A stretch of DNA of 64,000 nt from Agrypnia vestita (taxonomy: Eukaryota > Arthropoda > Insecta > Trichoptera > Phryganeidae), in NCBI GenBank assembly GCA_016648135.1, contig JADDOH010023700.1:45004-109003 (forward strand), in the 5' to 3' direction. Under the pieces are notes generated by a model that saw only the letters and a list, made by a program, of their open reading frames with translations, was not told the DNA's origin and searched no databases. The position numbers and the translations under genes were made by a program. Below are positions 13,101 through 28,100 of this stretch, one piece after another; positions within the stretch are counted from its first letter, which is position 1; each line of letters begins with the position of its first letter.

Positions 13101-16100
13101 CTGCACATCGCAGTCAACAGAACATAATATAAAACACGGTTCACGCGCACTTGCATGTAGTTGATACTAAATAATTTTTAAATTGCATTATATATTTCCA
13201 ATTCAGCACAAAGTTTGTAATAATATTTTTATATGTAGGTATGCTCTAAGAACAGTTACTGGATTTTGTCTCCAGAGGGATGATTAATTAATTAATATAA
13301 ATTATGAAAGTCCCACAGAGACAAAGCCATAAATACGAGAAACAAATATGAAGCCCAGCGCTTACAACCTATATGAGCTGGCTTAAGTGATCATCACTCT
13401 ACACAATGCAATTTCCACCACCAATTCCATTTTGAGATTTAAAAAAATTAAAAATTCTGCGTTTCAAGCGTATTCTAGTTAAAATAACTCCTAAGAATTT
13501 CATGTACATATTAAAAACTATGTTGCATATAACTTTATTTAAAAAAAAAATGTAGAGGTATCATTACCAGCTTCGAAAATCTATATATACTGGTCCTTAA
13601 AAAAGACTACAGATGTCTCTGTCATAGTCCATTCAAATGTAAGATTTGAATATATATAGAACTTTAATAAATTTGATAATGTGTGGATGTTATTACGATG
13701 GACTACGGACGATGGAAAAAAGACTACAGATGTCTCTGGCATAGTCCATTCAAACGTAAGATTTGAACATGAAAATTTGATAATGTGTGGATGTTATTAC
13801 GATGGAATTGGTGAACGTCGCGTTGTGTAGAGTGATCACTTAAGCCAGCTAATACAGGTTGTAAGCCCTGAGCCATCGTATAAAAATATGTCTACGCACG
13901 TTTCTCATACTCATAGCTTCATCTCTGTGAGACTTCTATAATTTATCTTAACAAAGTTTGTATTTAATAAATCTTTAATTTATCTTAACATAGTTCTCGT
14001 CTTCACTTAAATAAGACGGGGCACTTCAATAGAAAATCGTACACTTTCTGCACTTCATCTTCAAACAAACATGTTGTGCTTTAATAATTATTTAATCTTT
14101 TTTTGTTTTTTAAATAGAGATGCGGAAACACGGAATACGTGTCACATCAATATTCTTACTATTTTCAAAGTAAACTAAACGCTTGTGCTATGAAAATAGG
14201 ACTAACTTGCTGGTCTGGAGTAAGATACGAACGAACGCTACGGCGAAAGCCCTACTGGCGACTGGCACTAATCAGTTAGGAGCTTTATAAGTTGACGGGG
14301 CCATGAAACGGCGTATGAAAGTAAACAAAGCAGGAGTGGGAGTGCCAGGAAAGACGCATTTTTTTTCGTTGTCCGCCTCTGTTACAGTAAAGTACACATT
14401 GAATGCCAGCTATAAGTATAATCGTAACGAGTTTTATGACGAGCGCCGTAATGAGTTTTATGACGAGCGCCAACAACGAGTATGGCGTAGTACTTGTATA
14501 GTCTCTCTCAAGTGAATTAAATAACTCGGCATTACAAATAAGGAATGTAGTGAAAGTTTAGTAATGTGCAACAAAAACGAAAATAAAATTGATTTTTTAA
14601 GAAATACTTATAATACAAAAGTCCTACAATTTAGATAGAAATTGTATAAATTATGTAGGTGTATGAAAATCTTTTATAGGTTAGAAAAGAAATCTTATAA
14701 TTATGCCATAACTATAGAAAAATCATTTAATCTTCAATTGAAAAATATTACAAATTTACTTTTCTTTATAATTTGCCTCTTTTTCAATAAAATTTGGCTC
14801 TGCATGATAAATTCTAAAACTATGTATGATACCAAGAATGACATGGCACACATGCAAGCTGATTCTTTACATTCTATTGAGCATATTGCCGATACGAGTT
14901 TACTCGTAGTTTGTGAAAGAAATGGAGTTTGCTGCAACTCTAAATGAATTGAGCCGTTAGTAATTTTTTTTCCATCTCATTATAATAACTTTACATTTAT
15001 AAGCCATGGGATAGATGAACAGGTGGCTAGGTGATGTATCTGGAGTACTGTTTCTTAGTTTGTGGAGAGGGTAAACCGCTACCGACACTTCAATGTCGTA
15101 ACATTGAATAATAACGATTTTAATGACGCATGCTAAAATGTCTTCGGTTTAAAACAATGATAATCCAAATTGATACAACAGAAGGCGAGGTTCGTAAAGA
15201 AAAAATTGAAGGCCATTGTCCATTTAAACGCAACACGATGTTACACCTAATTTGGGAATCATGTGTGCATGACAAGATCCATTGTGCCTGTGTCACGCAT
15301 GCCGTAGCTTGATATAGTTGTGTTGCCCTACTGACCAGCTTGCCCTGCTGGGGATCTTGCAGAGCTGCGCGGGAGGCTGTCGCGGATACACGACGCCTCG
15401 GACCTGGCCGAGCTGTCCTCCGTGGGGCCTGCTTCCGAGATTGTGAGTTTATTTTGCCACCATTTCACGTGCACCAATTGAAATTGTTCATTATCTTGAC
15501 TATCAAAATAACATTTTTCATAATTTCAGATCTGTTTAAGGTGTATGTTAAAATTTTATTTTTAAATTGTGTATTAACAAAATTATAAGTGTGCAATTAC
15601 TCAAAAAAGTATATCTATTAGGATGGGAATATAATATTTTGATCAGTGCAATATACCTTAATTATTGTTCACCTCGGCAGAGGTTCTTCTAGTGAAATGA
15701 GTGGCTATTTTTCTAACTGACATGTATTAATTTCAACATAAATAAATAAATAAAAATTGTACTTTTTAAGTTTTCTTGGGAAGACACCAGAGCAAAAAAT
15801 ACTGCTTTAGGAAAGAAGTCACCTAAGGTTCCGTAGTCTAAACTAATAAGGCTTATTTTTTAAAATCTTATTTAATCTTATAAATGGGTAATTTATCCAT
15901 TACTGAAGAAAAAGGTTTGTTTATGATGGTCGTAATTACTCTGAGCCACCAACTATAGAACATATCGTTCCTTTAGAGGTAAAATTCACTATTCACAATA
16001 TTGGCCAAAATGTGTTATGAATATGAACATTCATATCTGTTCCAGGTAAAAATCTGTAAGTGAATATTACATATCTGTTTATAGTTATTTTAGGTAAAAA

Positions 16101-19100
16101 TCATAATTTGAACATTTTCAATAATTTTAATATCATATTTTGAATATTTAAACCTCGTTATCTCAAACTACTCCAATAACACTCGGTGAATTTTACCTCT
16201 AAAGGGACGATGTACATGTTATCCCAAAATCCCTTATCATCCCAAGGAGCCCGCGCATAGGCCATCTCATGACTCTAAAATATCAAAATATTAGGCACCT
16301 TAGGTACCTAATATTTTGATATTTTTATTTATTTTTATATTATAGTGATATATTACAAAACCTTCGGTAATACGCTAACAATAGGTACTAATAAATTAAC
16401 AAATTAAATTAACATTTTTTTAAATAACTTGCTAGATGTGTACTTTTTTATATTTGGATGAAAGTTTATATATAACAAAGATATATACACAATATTGTAA
16501 CTGAGTTTCTATCCAAAAACTTAATATCCAGTATTATAATATCTCCTATACTCAGTATACTCACGGCATGTGTGTCACTTTTCGCCCTGATGAAAGAACA
16601 GATCCAAAATTATTTTTGATTAAAATTTAAAAAATTATGAAACTTGGTATGCTATGGCACTTGTCATGTGTACAGGATGTCTCATAGCTAGTAGCAAAAA
16701 CTTTATTTGTGGATTCCTGCGTTGATAATGAGTCGAAAATGTTCATGCAACCGTGACCTAATATCAATAGCTACAGAGATACGATTTATTTTTTATAAAA
16801 AGTTGAAATTTTTTGTCAGAATCGTTCATTCATTCAAGTCATAAAAAAATATTTGACGTTTCTACAACGTACATGGGTTGAAAAACCATTAAGAATGATG
16901 ACAATGGGTAAATATTTACAAAATGCGATTCAAGTGTTTACCTAAAAAAAATCTATATTCAACACGCCTATAGTTTCTGAGAAGTTTCAACCTGATCACG
17001 AATACTGATATATCTAAATATTTTCTTTTTACTCCCTTTCTTTTAACCCGTAGCGTCTGGTTGGTTGGTTGCTTGTCTGACGAAAAAACTTTGGATCGAT
17101 TTTTAACCCTTTTCCCGTGATCCAAACGAGCTGAAACTTTGCAAGAAGACCCGTGGCGACGATCAAAATGATCTATCAAATTTTTGTTAAAAAAAATTAA
17201 TAATTATAGTATAATTTTGGATTTTTAGAAATTTTAATGGTTTTTTCAAATTGGAATCATTAATGGGCGGCCCGATAACGTCACGAAATATTTAAAATTT
17301 GAATTACTCCATCGGTAGGTATAATAGGTACTTCACTACGAATTTCGAAAATTTATGACAATTGGTTCACAGATGACAGCACACTTCGGTTTTTTGGGAA
17401 GAAATCAAATAATAAAGAGATATTTTTAGAGATTTTTGACATAGATATTTGTCTAGACATGTTTCATTTTCAGTCAATCGATTATTTAATTACATGATGG
17501 TAAACTTAATTTACAAAGAAAGGGATTAAAATTAAATTTTTTTTTTTTATGGGTTAGTTTTTTTAAAATATATTTTTTTATTGATTGGTTATCGTTTATT
17601 CAAAGAAGAGTAGACCGTTCAATGACTTGTTCACACTGGTGTATGTTTTAATACAATGTGAATATTTTCAGGCCATCCGACCATTCCACACGTCCCACAG
17701 CTACAGTTCCTCGTGCGTCTCTGCCACAGAATTCTTTGATGCCGAAGACTTGCTGTCTTTGGATGGAGAGGCAGAAAATGCTGATCTTCCTAACGCAGTT
17801 GGGGTAACTATTTTCAAAACAAAGTCATTCAAGAACTACATTCTTACCAAAATTTAATTTTATTGATTACCAAAAAAAATCCTAGAAAACCCATCAACAT
17901 TACACTAGAACATTTCAAAACTACTACATCATTCATGCTAAAACAAAAACAGGACAATCGCGACTCATCTGCAATGGACTAAAACTATATAACGACTTAA
18001 CCAGACAAGTCAACTAAATTTTCGAAATATACAAACTAAGAAGTACACTGACATAATAGCAAATAACTAATTATTAAAAAAAAAATTAATATGTATTTTT
18101 ATTATTAAAATGTTTAGGTATACATAAATGTATGTAAATAAAAATATAATATTTATAAACCCCTTGAGTCTCATATATCTTTTTTCTAAATAAAATATAC
18201 AAATATGTTTGTGGAATTCATACCACAATACAGAAAACCATCAATCTAGGCCATACACACACACAGTGGCAAGGAATGCCACATAAACAAATCGAGGCAC
18301 GAGCAAGACATGCGCTGCCGGCAGTTCATTGCACCATCAGCATTTCGGATGATTTCTTCACACACACAGCTGCACTCCAGAAGACTCCTTTGTTCGTAAA
18401 TTATATGAAAAGAGGCACACGCCCTATGTCAGTCTGGCACCTACCTCCGGCGGCGGCCGGAGGCTATGGCCGTTAGATTATCTATCATTGTCTTTATAAT
18501 CATACTCGTGTGTATTTTGTACTTGTTTTATCGAGATAATAAATCATCAAATATTCTATGCCTTTGGAGCCTTTCCGTCGCACAACGGTGGTGACCCGAA
18601 AAAGCAATTGCTCCAAACCATCTACAAATCCCCAAATTTTCAAAACTGGCAGTATTTGCCATGTAAATCATTTACAAACACCTTTAATTCGTCGCACATT
18701 AAACTTAAGTTAATATGAAACAGTGTAAATCACTCTCAAACTATGTGATGCGCAATACATATGGGAGTGTAACCTGGCAGTGTTATAATTTTTTTGTTTG
18801 CATTCAAATTCTAGGGGGGAGTAATAGAGCTGGAAGGAGACACATCTTCAGAAGCCGGTAGTCTTTCCAGTGAAGAGGGCTCTGTTAGCTCTGAGAACTC
18901 CGAGCCGCCCACTGATCTTACTTGTAAGTTGCCAAAAAAAAGCTCCGCTGATTTTTTATCGTGTTCAAAGACTTTATGCTTTAATGCAATGTTTCTTAAT
19001 CTGTGGTCCACAGACCTTTACGGATCCGTGAATATATGGGGGTCTGTAGTCCCATCTCTGAACCATTAACAATAATAAATAAATAAATAAATTAAAATAA

Positions 19101-22100
19101 AACAAATACAGAAACAGATTGCAGGTGGAATCGGATTTGAGGTTAGTTAGGTTAGTAACATCAACACAAATATCACTAATTCAGTTGCAAAAAAGCAACA
19201 CCAACCTTCACATTAATTAACCGTTAATTAAAGTCAAGTTTGGTGTTGCTGTTGTATGTTAATTATTTACATATTTTTTATATAAAAGTATATGTTTTTG
19301 TATTTGTAGTATTAAAATATATGGTCCGAATTTTTATTAGGGGGTCGTTGAAAATTGTGCTTGATTTCCTAGGTGTCCGTGGCTGAAAAAGGTTACGAAA
19401 CGTTGCTTAAATGGATATGTGGTTTTGTTCATAGCTTTATGAGAATACATATTATTTAAGAAACACTCACGGGATCGTGGCAGAGGGTGACAAATGAAAC
19501 ATGAAAAATTAAATAAAGTTTCACATAATGCACAAAGTCACTGGACAAATTTAATTGGAGCACTGTTAATTCACACTTATTACATATTTTATTCCATATA
19601 TATGCCATTTATAATTCTCACTAGTCGTCGTTAGTTCACTTTTATAGTCTTCCTTCGCCGTCAAAAACAATTATGTGTTTGGCACAATGTTGTTATGTAT
19701 TTATAAAGACCTGAAGTTCTCAAAGTTTCCAGCATAGTTTAGTTATTTCTAAATTCTGCTAGAATATTCGTAAGACCTATTGTTATATTATTATATCTGA
19801 ATCTCTTATTGACAGGTGAAGTATTAACTCTTAAAAGACTGTGCTAAAAAATACCTTCGGAAACGGTGGTGTAACACAGTGTTACATGATTAAAAATCGA
19901 CATTTTTAATATGCTGTAAAAATATATATATTTTCATTAGACTTTTTAAAGGTCCTTTATATAATTATGTAAGGTAAACATACATAATTTGCATTATTTT
20001 AGTAAATTATCATAAAATCATGGCATATTGAATTTGCATGCGCTCACGCCGATGTATCATTACCAACTAAATCAAGACGCGGCGACTGCAGTCCGTCTTT
20101 GTATAACACATGTTATGCGACTCTAACGTGCTCTTTCGATATTGTTTTCTCTTTCACCGAAACCCAAGCAACCGCCATCTCTATCCTACATGAAATGTGT
20201 GGTATTGTCATGCCCTTTCTTGCTCGATTTAACTGCGACGTGCAATATTCTGCCCTCTTTTACACACTGGCTGAATATACGAGAGTAATGAATAAATATT
20301 ATTTAATTAAAAAATCCGTACATTCGTAAGAGTTTAATTTGGTCATTTTAATGTGAAAATGTCTATTCAATGATTACAAAAAATGTGACGTTTTAGTTTT
20401 CATAAATAAGGTAGATATTTCATATTTTCTATTACATGTAGACCTACGTTACACCACCGACACGCAGGAGTTAAACATGTATGAGTTTAATACTTCATCA
20501 ATCGATGAGAGATTCTGATACCTTGAAGCTTGAGTAGTAAAATATAAAATTTTAATTAAACTCATGTAGAGATAACATAGTTTATGTTTTTCACACAATT
20601 TAATGATCTTCTTATTTCTGTTTCACAATAATATTTTATAAATTAGGCTAAGCATTTGCGCCGCGCAAAAGAGGGCTTATTGATCTCCCGGGACATGAGG
20701 AGATTGCATTCCAATGCTGTTGGTCATTAAGCATTGTTTTACCATTACATGTATTTTAGTTTTTGTGTTTAATATGAGTAGGAATATTAGACAGCATTGT
20801 TTGTGACTGATTTCTGCTTATTTGAATAGTATGTAGGGTCCATTACACAAATACTTTTCTATTAGTGAACATTTTTCATTCAGTGTATTGTATAGTTTCA
20901 GAGCTAAACACATATAAGTGTTAATTGAATAAAATATATTTTCTCTCTGTTGTTCTTTGTTTGTAGTTGTTTGTAGATGAGTGATTACTTGTCCCACGCT
21001 ATAGATGAGTGATTACTTGTCCCAAGTTATAGATGAGTGGTTATTTACAGTACCGAGTGCGGGAGATCCCGGCCTCACCGGGCGCAGGACCCGACTGCCC
21101 GCTCCGCGCCCCAACACCGAGGGTGTGAGCTTGTGGAACCTGCTCTGCAAGAATATCGGCAAGGATCTTAGTCAGGTGTCAATGCCTGTCACCATCAATG
21201 AGCCTCTTAACATGCTTCAGGTAAAACAATACACATTGAAAATAGATAAATTATTAATTCATCATCATTACAAGCTGCGAAATTTATTTATACCGTGTCA
21301 TGGCAAGGACTGTAGATGCCTCTAGCATACTCCATTCGAATTTATGAAAGAAACTAATTTTTAACCAATATATATACAACTTTGAAAAAAATTGATAACT
21401 TTTGTTCTTACAGTGGAATTGTGAACGTTGCATTGTATAAAGTGATCGATCGAGCCAGCTCATATAGGTCATAAGACTATCATAAACGCTTCCCTTATAA
21501 ATAGCTTCGTTTCTGTGAGACTTATATATTTTATCTTAGTTAATAATTATCCCTCTGTGGACAAAATCCAGTAATTGTGTTCTCAGAACATACATATAAA
21601 AATATTGTTAGATAAATTAATGTTCAATGTCGTACAAAGTCTTTAATCCGTCACATTCAGTTATTGTGCCAAGATCAGCACTTCACATTGGCATATTGCT
21701 ACATATAACTTGCCAGTATTTGACACAATGACAAGGCTGTAAATTCAAAGGTCCATTAAAAATACTTTTAATTAAAACATTACTAAAACATTAAAAATAC
21801 TTTTAATTAAAACATTACATATAACCTTCCAATATTTGACACATTGACAAGGCTGTGTCACCAAAATATGCAGATATTAACTAATGTAAATTTCTTGGTA
21901 CACATTCAGGTTCTATGGCTTATGACAAATCATTGATTCTCCAAAGACGTGTAGGATCTAACATGATTATTTAATGGACACTGCAATATTTTAGATTTTG
22001 AAAAGTCTCAAAACGTCATTATATTTCTTGTGCATACACATTGAAGCTGCAGAAGTTTAGTTTGATAAAAATTTCAAATGCTTAACAGTTAAATTTATAT

Positions 22101-25100
22101 CCAAAAGATAACCGGTAAGGTTGTTTTAATTAATGTCAGTACTCTGAACTACAATTTTTCTGTTACTCAGCGGCTTTGTGAGGAGCTTGAATACAGTGAG
22201 CTGCTTGACTTGGCGGCCGGAACATCGGAAGCTGTCGAGCGGATGACCCTCGTTGCGGCATTTGCCGTGTCTGCGTACGGCTCGGCTAGACATCGCCCGG
22301 CTAGTAAGCCCTTCAATCCTCTGTTGGGGGAGACGTACGAATGTGTCAGGGAAGACCGGGGCTTCAGGTTCCTTGCGGAGCAGGTTATTAATTTTATTTC
22401 CATATGTACATGAATTTATAATTAGGAGTTATTTTTCATCATCATTGATTTCGTCCCCTAATTCTTATATTGATAAGGCACTTTCATCTTCCCCTGTCCT
22501 GCATAATGTATGGTCATTAATGTAACTTGTGTTACTCCCATAAAATATCTCATTTCAGCAGCCCGAATTCTAGATCTCATTCTTTCTGTAAGAATTTATA
22601 TTTGGTGACTATACATATATAAAAGTGTGCCTGTACATAGCTTTAAAAATGTCACTTTGGTCTTGACATCAAACTTGGGTTTCTTTATCACCACACTATA
22701 AAGAAAACATACCCCAGTAGCAGCCCCTATTCTTTGACTTTTCGGACTCTTTCTTACTATTTTGTTCAAAATTAAAAGTAATGCAGAAAAACCCCGATAA
22801 TTCTAAACTAGTGATAATGAGGTTCTCTACATGTGAATCATCTATCTGCGATTTGAAAAGATATACATCCATATATTGAATTTGTTGTCTATGTGTCCCA
22901 TATATATATACTTCATTTGTTATCAGGGTGTCCCATGTACATACATATACATATTTAAGTTGTTGTCCAGGTGTACCATATACACATACATTCATTTTTA
23001 ATTTGCTGTCCAGGTGTCCCTTATTCAAATATTTAATTTGTTGTCCAGGTGTCTCATATACTTTTTTTCTCATATACTGTCTCATATATTTAAAAAAAAA
23101 AATTCTGTATATTGTAAAAGCCCATAAGTGCGTTAAATAAATAAATAAATAAATAAAAATAAATAAATAAATATACGTATTTATTTTGTTGTCCAGGTGT
23201 CCCATATACATTTGTAATTTGTTTTCCGGGTGTCCCGTATACAAATATTTAATTTGTTGTCCAGGTATCCCACCACCCCCCGGTGAGTGCGTGCTATGCC
23301 GAGTCCAAGAGCTTCATCTTCTGGCAAGAGGCGCGCATCAGGACCAAGTTCTGGGGCAAGTCCATGGAGTTCCAGCCCGCCAGCACAGTCCACCTCACCC
23401 TTCCCAAGACCGGGGACCATTACATGTGGAACAAGGTTTACATTTGTTTTTTCTGAGTTCGGCTCTCGCGGTGACAATCCAGATTATTGTGTGATTATAT
23501 ATTTTCTTTTTCACAGGTTACAACGTGCGTGCACAATCTGTTTGGTGGACAGCGCTGGGTGGACCAGTACGGAGAACTGAAGATCACAAGCGATAACCTC
23601 ATTTGCAAGTTAACTTTCGTCAAGGTGAGGATGCACAAGTCATAGTACATATAAAACAATTTATTAATGTTTTTATTTTTGTTTTATAAAATAATCATTA
23701 TAGATTAAGGGAGTTACACCGTCCTAGGAGTCTAAAATTTAGGTAAAAATTGGGTGTTTTTTTATATGAAGGTGATCATTTATTTTCATCTCTGTTATTG
23801 GCCCTTATTGAGGTACGTATTAAATACATATTATGTTGTTTTAAAAATTTTGAAAAATAAAATGGCCGTATCATATAAATTCCTGTGGAGCTCCTCCGCC
23901 ACGACTGAAAAGCAACTTTCCCCAGTGCACGTTTTTACCACAAACTCTTTTTAATAAACAATTTATTAAAATGTCATGATAAATAGTTTTATAAAATAAG
24001 ACATTTTAACTTTGAAAATAGATTGTTATGAAATAATAATTGAAGACCCCATGGTAAGAATTTGTTTGTCAAAAATGAGTTAATAAGCTGTCTAAACTAA
24101 ATATTGTACGCTCTTTCCATTGAAATAAGTTCAAAACTTAAAAATAATTAGAACATGTTCAAATCATAGGGATGAACATGTTAACTACACTTTTTCATAA
24201 AAATCAAATCAGTTACTAATGTGAAGAACATGTTATCTTCAATAATAACATGTTCATGCCATCATTCTGAAATTAACACGCCTTTTAATTTGATTGGAAT
24301 ATTTATGGTTAATATAAATTTTACCCTGGCAGTACTGTCATATATTTGTTTTTATTTGAAGATTATTATAATATGTACTTATATATTATTTTTCAATAAT
24401 TTTAAATGGTACATAGTTAACATGTTTTGTATTATTAATTAACATGTCAGATATTTTGTAATTTGGATAATGGATGGTAAAAACGGATAGCACTTGAAGG
24501 GTTGTTTGATGTTCATGTTTTACCAATTTTAAAAAGGTGTTCTTCTTTTAAAAATGAGTTCGAGAGGCGAAAAAATGGTTGTTAACTACATTTTTTTAGG
24601 GAAAATTAGTATATTTTTATTTTTTTGTGCATAAATGTTTTTTTTTTACTTTGTAAATACTTTTTTGATATTTTAGTGACATAAATCAATAAAAATTAAT
24701 CTTGAATTAGCAATAAAAAATATTTTTCAAAGGCGAAGTGCAAGTGTCTAATTATCTCAAAACGACTTTAATGTTAGTTAACAACTTCTTGCCATGGAGT
24801 CTTCAATTATATGTATAAAAATTTATAAGCAACTATTCCATTTCGTATTTTATCTTCATTAAGGATAATTTTGTAAATTAAAACACAAAATTTTCTTGAG
24901 TTTATTAACACTACTCGAGTTTCGGGAGAATCAGCAACTCTCATTGACAGGTGAAGATATAATATATTTAAAAACAGTAGAACCGATTCAAACCGTTAGA
25001 ATTTCGAATTGAGGTTCTACTGTATTTAAATCTATTATGTATATTGTAACAAAAGAGTAATATTAATAAACTCAAGTAGAGTTATAACAGTGTTTAATAA

Positions 25101-28100
25101 TTCACAAAATTATTCTAACAATGATTTTATTATGAAACTATAAAGTTGATGCGGATTTTTTATGATTTTCTATATATTTAATTTGTTATACATATCATGG
25201 ATCATTCCTGAAATCTAACGTAAATGAGTATGTATTTAAATAGGCAAGTTATTGGTCGGCAAAGCGCCATGAGATCCACGGCACCATTACAACATCAGAA
25301 GGAAAGGTGCTGCGGAAACTGTTTGGTCGGTGGTCTGAGGCTCTCTTTTGCGGGCAGCCACCGGCAGCCAAATGCATCTGGAGACCAGGTATCTGTGCAC
25401 TTATATTAATTAATCGATAGATCAATTGTAGCATGGGACCTTCTACATGTGTCTTCTATTAAATGTGGAATGTTACCAATTATGTATATTCAAATTAGTA
25501 ATTTTCAATTTGAATTACAGTAGAATCTCGTTAATTCGAAATTCAAGGGACCCAAAAAAAAATTCGAATTATGCGGAACCCCGTTAATTCGAAATTTTAG
25601 GTAAAAAGAAATCGCCATGCGATTGTGAAATTCGCCAAAAATCATAAAACTCTTGAAAAAACCATTAATTTTGTTAAATTTATGCTTATATCTAAAGAAA
25701 TCATTTTGAAAACCAAATATTTATTATGTTAATGCAAAGATCGAGACATTTCTATTGCCAAAGTACATATTGACATACGTGCTCACATGTGAAAATTTTT
25801 TTTTTTTCTATCAAAAATGTTTAGTTATACTTGAATCTATGGAATGCTTTTTCAATCTTCACACAAGTTTATCTTTTGATTCCGCCTTTTTTCTGGCTCA
25901 AACCAAAAATGCACAGTTACTAGAAATACAATTGTCAATAATTACGTAAAATAATGAGTCACTTATAACATCTTAAAGAAAATTAAACATTTTAATAAGA
26001 CAAACACAGTTATTAGTAAAAAAATGGAAATAAAGACAAATTTAAAAACATGAAAAACAATTTAAAATGCGTTTAGGTTTAGGATTAGCGCAAACTCTGC
26101 AAAATGAACTATTCGGACATATCAAAGCAGCCAACTGAAGAAAGCATACACAGGATTGTGACTGCAGGGGATAAAGCGAATGGATTTTAAGAGTTTTATA
26201 AACAAAAAAAGTTTTAAAAGGTTAACTACGGATTTTAAAAGTTTCATGTTTTCAGCGTCGTTGTCCCCTTACAATATTTTGTAAATATTGTATTGCACAG
26301 GGTGGCTATAAACGTATCTAGGGGGACCCCAAAAATATCAGATTATCATTTCTGACATTGCTCTGACAATAATGCATAGAAAAAGTGTTTACCTATCTGT
26401 GTACTTGAATATGAATATTGAAATTTTAATATTTAATTTGTTTTTGTTTATCTAGGAGAATTGCACATTGGATCATTGTACATGAACTTTTTATAGATAT
26501 GGTAAGCCCACGCATGGTGGTGAGCTTATAAAAAACGTCTATAAAAAATTCTGAAACCGTTTCGGCATGCGCTGACCTTTTCATTTTTCGCATAGGTACA
26601 ATGCCGGAAGATTTTGAAATGTATTACGGATTCACGAGTTTTGCGATGGAGCTCAACGAATTGGACCCTGAACTAGCCAAGGTGCTGCCGTGCACGGATA
26701 CACGTTTTAGGTTTGTTCAGTTTTAAATGTTTTGTCCACTTTCAGTTTTGTGTTGCAATATTTATTTCTAAAATAAATAAAAAAACTTATTCTCTTATTT
26801 TCTGGCATTTATTTTTCTAAAATAGGTTTACGTTATTGTGTTATTTAGATATATTTTATCATAATGTTTTTCGACAACACTATGTACTGTAATAAATAAA
26901 TAAATTACTTTTCTTTTCATTTTCAGACCCGACCAAAGGGCTTTGGAAGAAGGCGACGTTGACTCGGCAGAAAATTTGAAGCTAGAATTAGAACAGGCTC
27001 AAAGAGAGAGAAGAAGAGCGATGGAAGAAGACGGGAAGCAGCATGTTCCTAAATGGTTTAGGTAAGTCCACTATGGGTAATTTTGATTGTTTGACGACAA
27101 TTTCCAATTTTGGATGACTTTCTATTTTTTATACAAATCTACGCTGTTGAACCAATTCAAACCCAAATTTTCTTATTTATTCTTTAGAACTTACGGGAAA
27201 TTTTCCTCCCCACCCCATTCCTTTCCTCAATATATTTTCTGTCTGACCTGACCCAAATTTTACATAATTATTATTTAGGACCCTACGCAAAATAAAGTCA
27301 TCATTTCCTCCCCCTTCCTCTTTACCTCTCTCTCTGCCCTCCAATACATATTTTCATTAAAAGTCAACACTACTTGACAGGTCTGACCCAAATTTTGTAT
27401 ACTTATTCTTTAGGACCTTGCGGAAAACACAGGCGCTATCTCCCCTCTCCCCCTTCACAACAACAACCCCTTCCCCAGATATAAATGTAATGTATTCCAA
27501 ATGAAATTTAATATTATTAATAACAAGTTGTAAAAAATACCACTCCCCCTCCCCCGCCCCATTCTTCTCAAATATAAATTAAAAGGAATGCAATCGCTTC
27601 CATAATTTTTTGTTGCATATTTAATTATTGTTTATCAAAACCATTTTCCTTTTTTGTAACAATTGTTTTCTCTTTGTTTGAATTACATATTAATCTTTAT
27701 TAATTTAAGTGTGCCTTGGCCCTTCAGAAATTTTATAATTTTTATTTTAAATTTTTCTTTACTTCTAATATAATATTGAATATTATGTTTTATTCCAAAA
27801 ATAAAATACATTCGTACACTTTGACAATCGTATGAATTAAGCATTTATTAGTTGCATTTTACATCCCTGATGAAAATATAGTCATATTCCTCCACTCTCC
27901 CGAACATCCCATCCACCTCCTGCCCGGATCAAATGGAAACATTGTTATTATTTAGAGGCTTTATGAAATCATGACACTTTCCCCTGATAAACTTTTTTTT
28001 AAAACTATATCTTTAACCCGAGCAAAGCCGGATACGGACTGCTGGTGGGTCATCTTATCTGGTTGACCATCTGCCTCAATTCTGAGTCAAAAATGTACAT

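Noticed and set aside
22696..23244. 182-residue minus-strand open frame with repeated GH(L/P)DNK
   Set aside because: It simply reads the reverse of the splice-acceptor minisatellite; the repeat unit length keeps the frame open. No family resemblance.
25224..25434. Frames around 25.3 kb on both strands
   Set aside because: Alternative readings of ORP exon 10.
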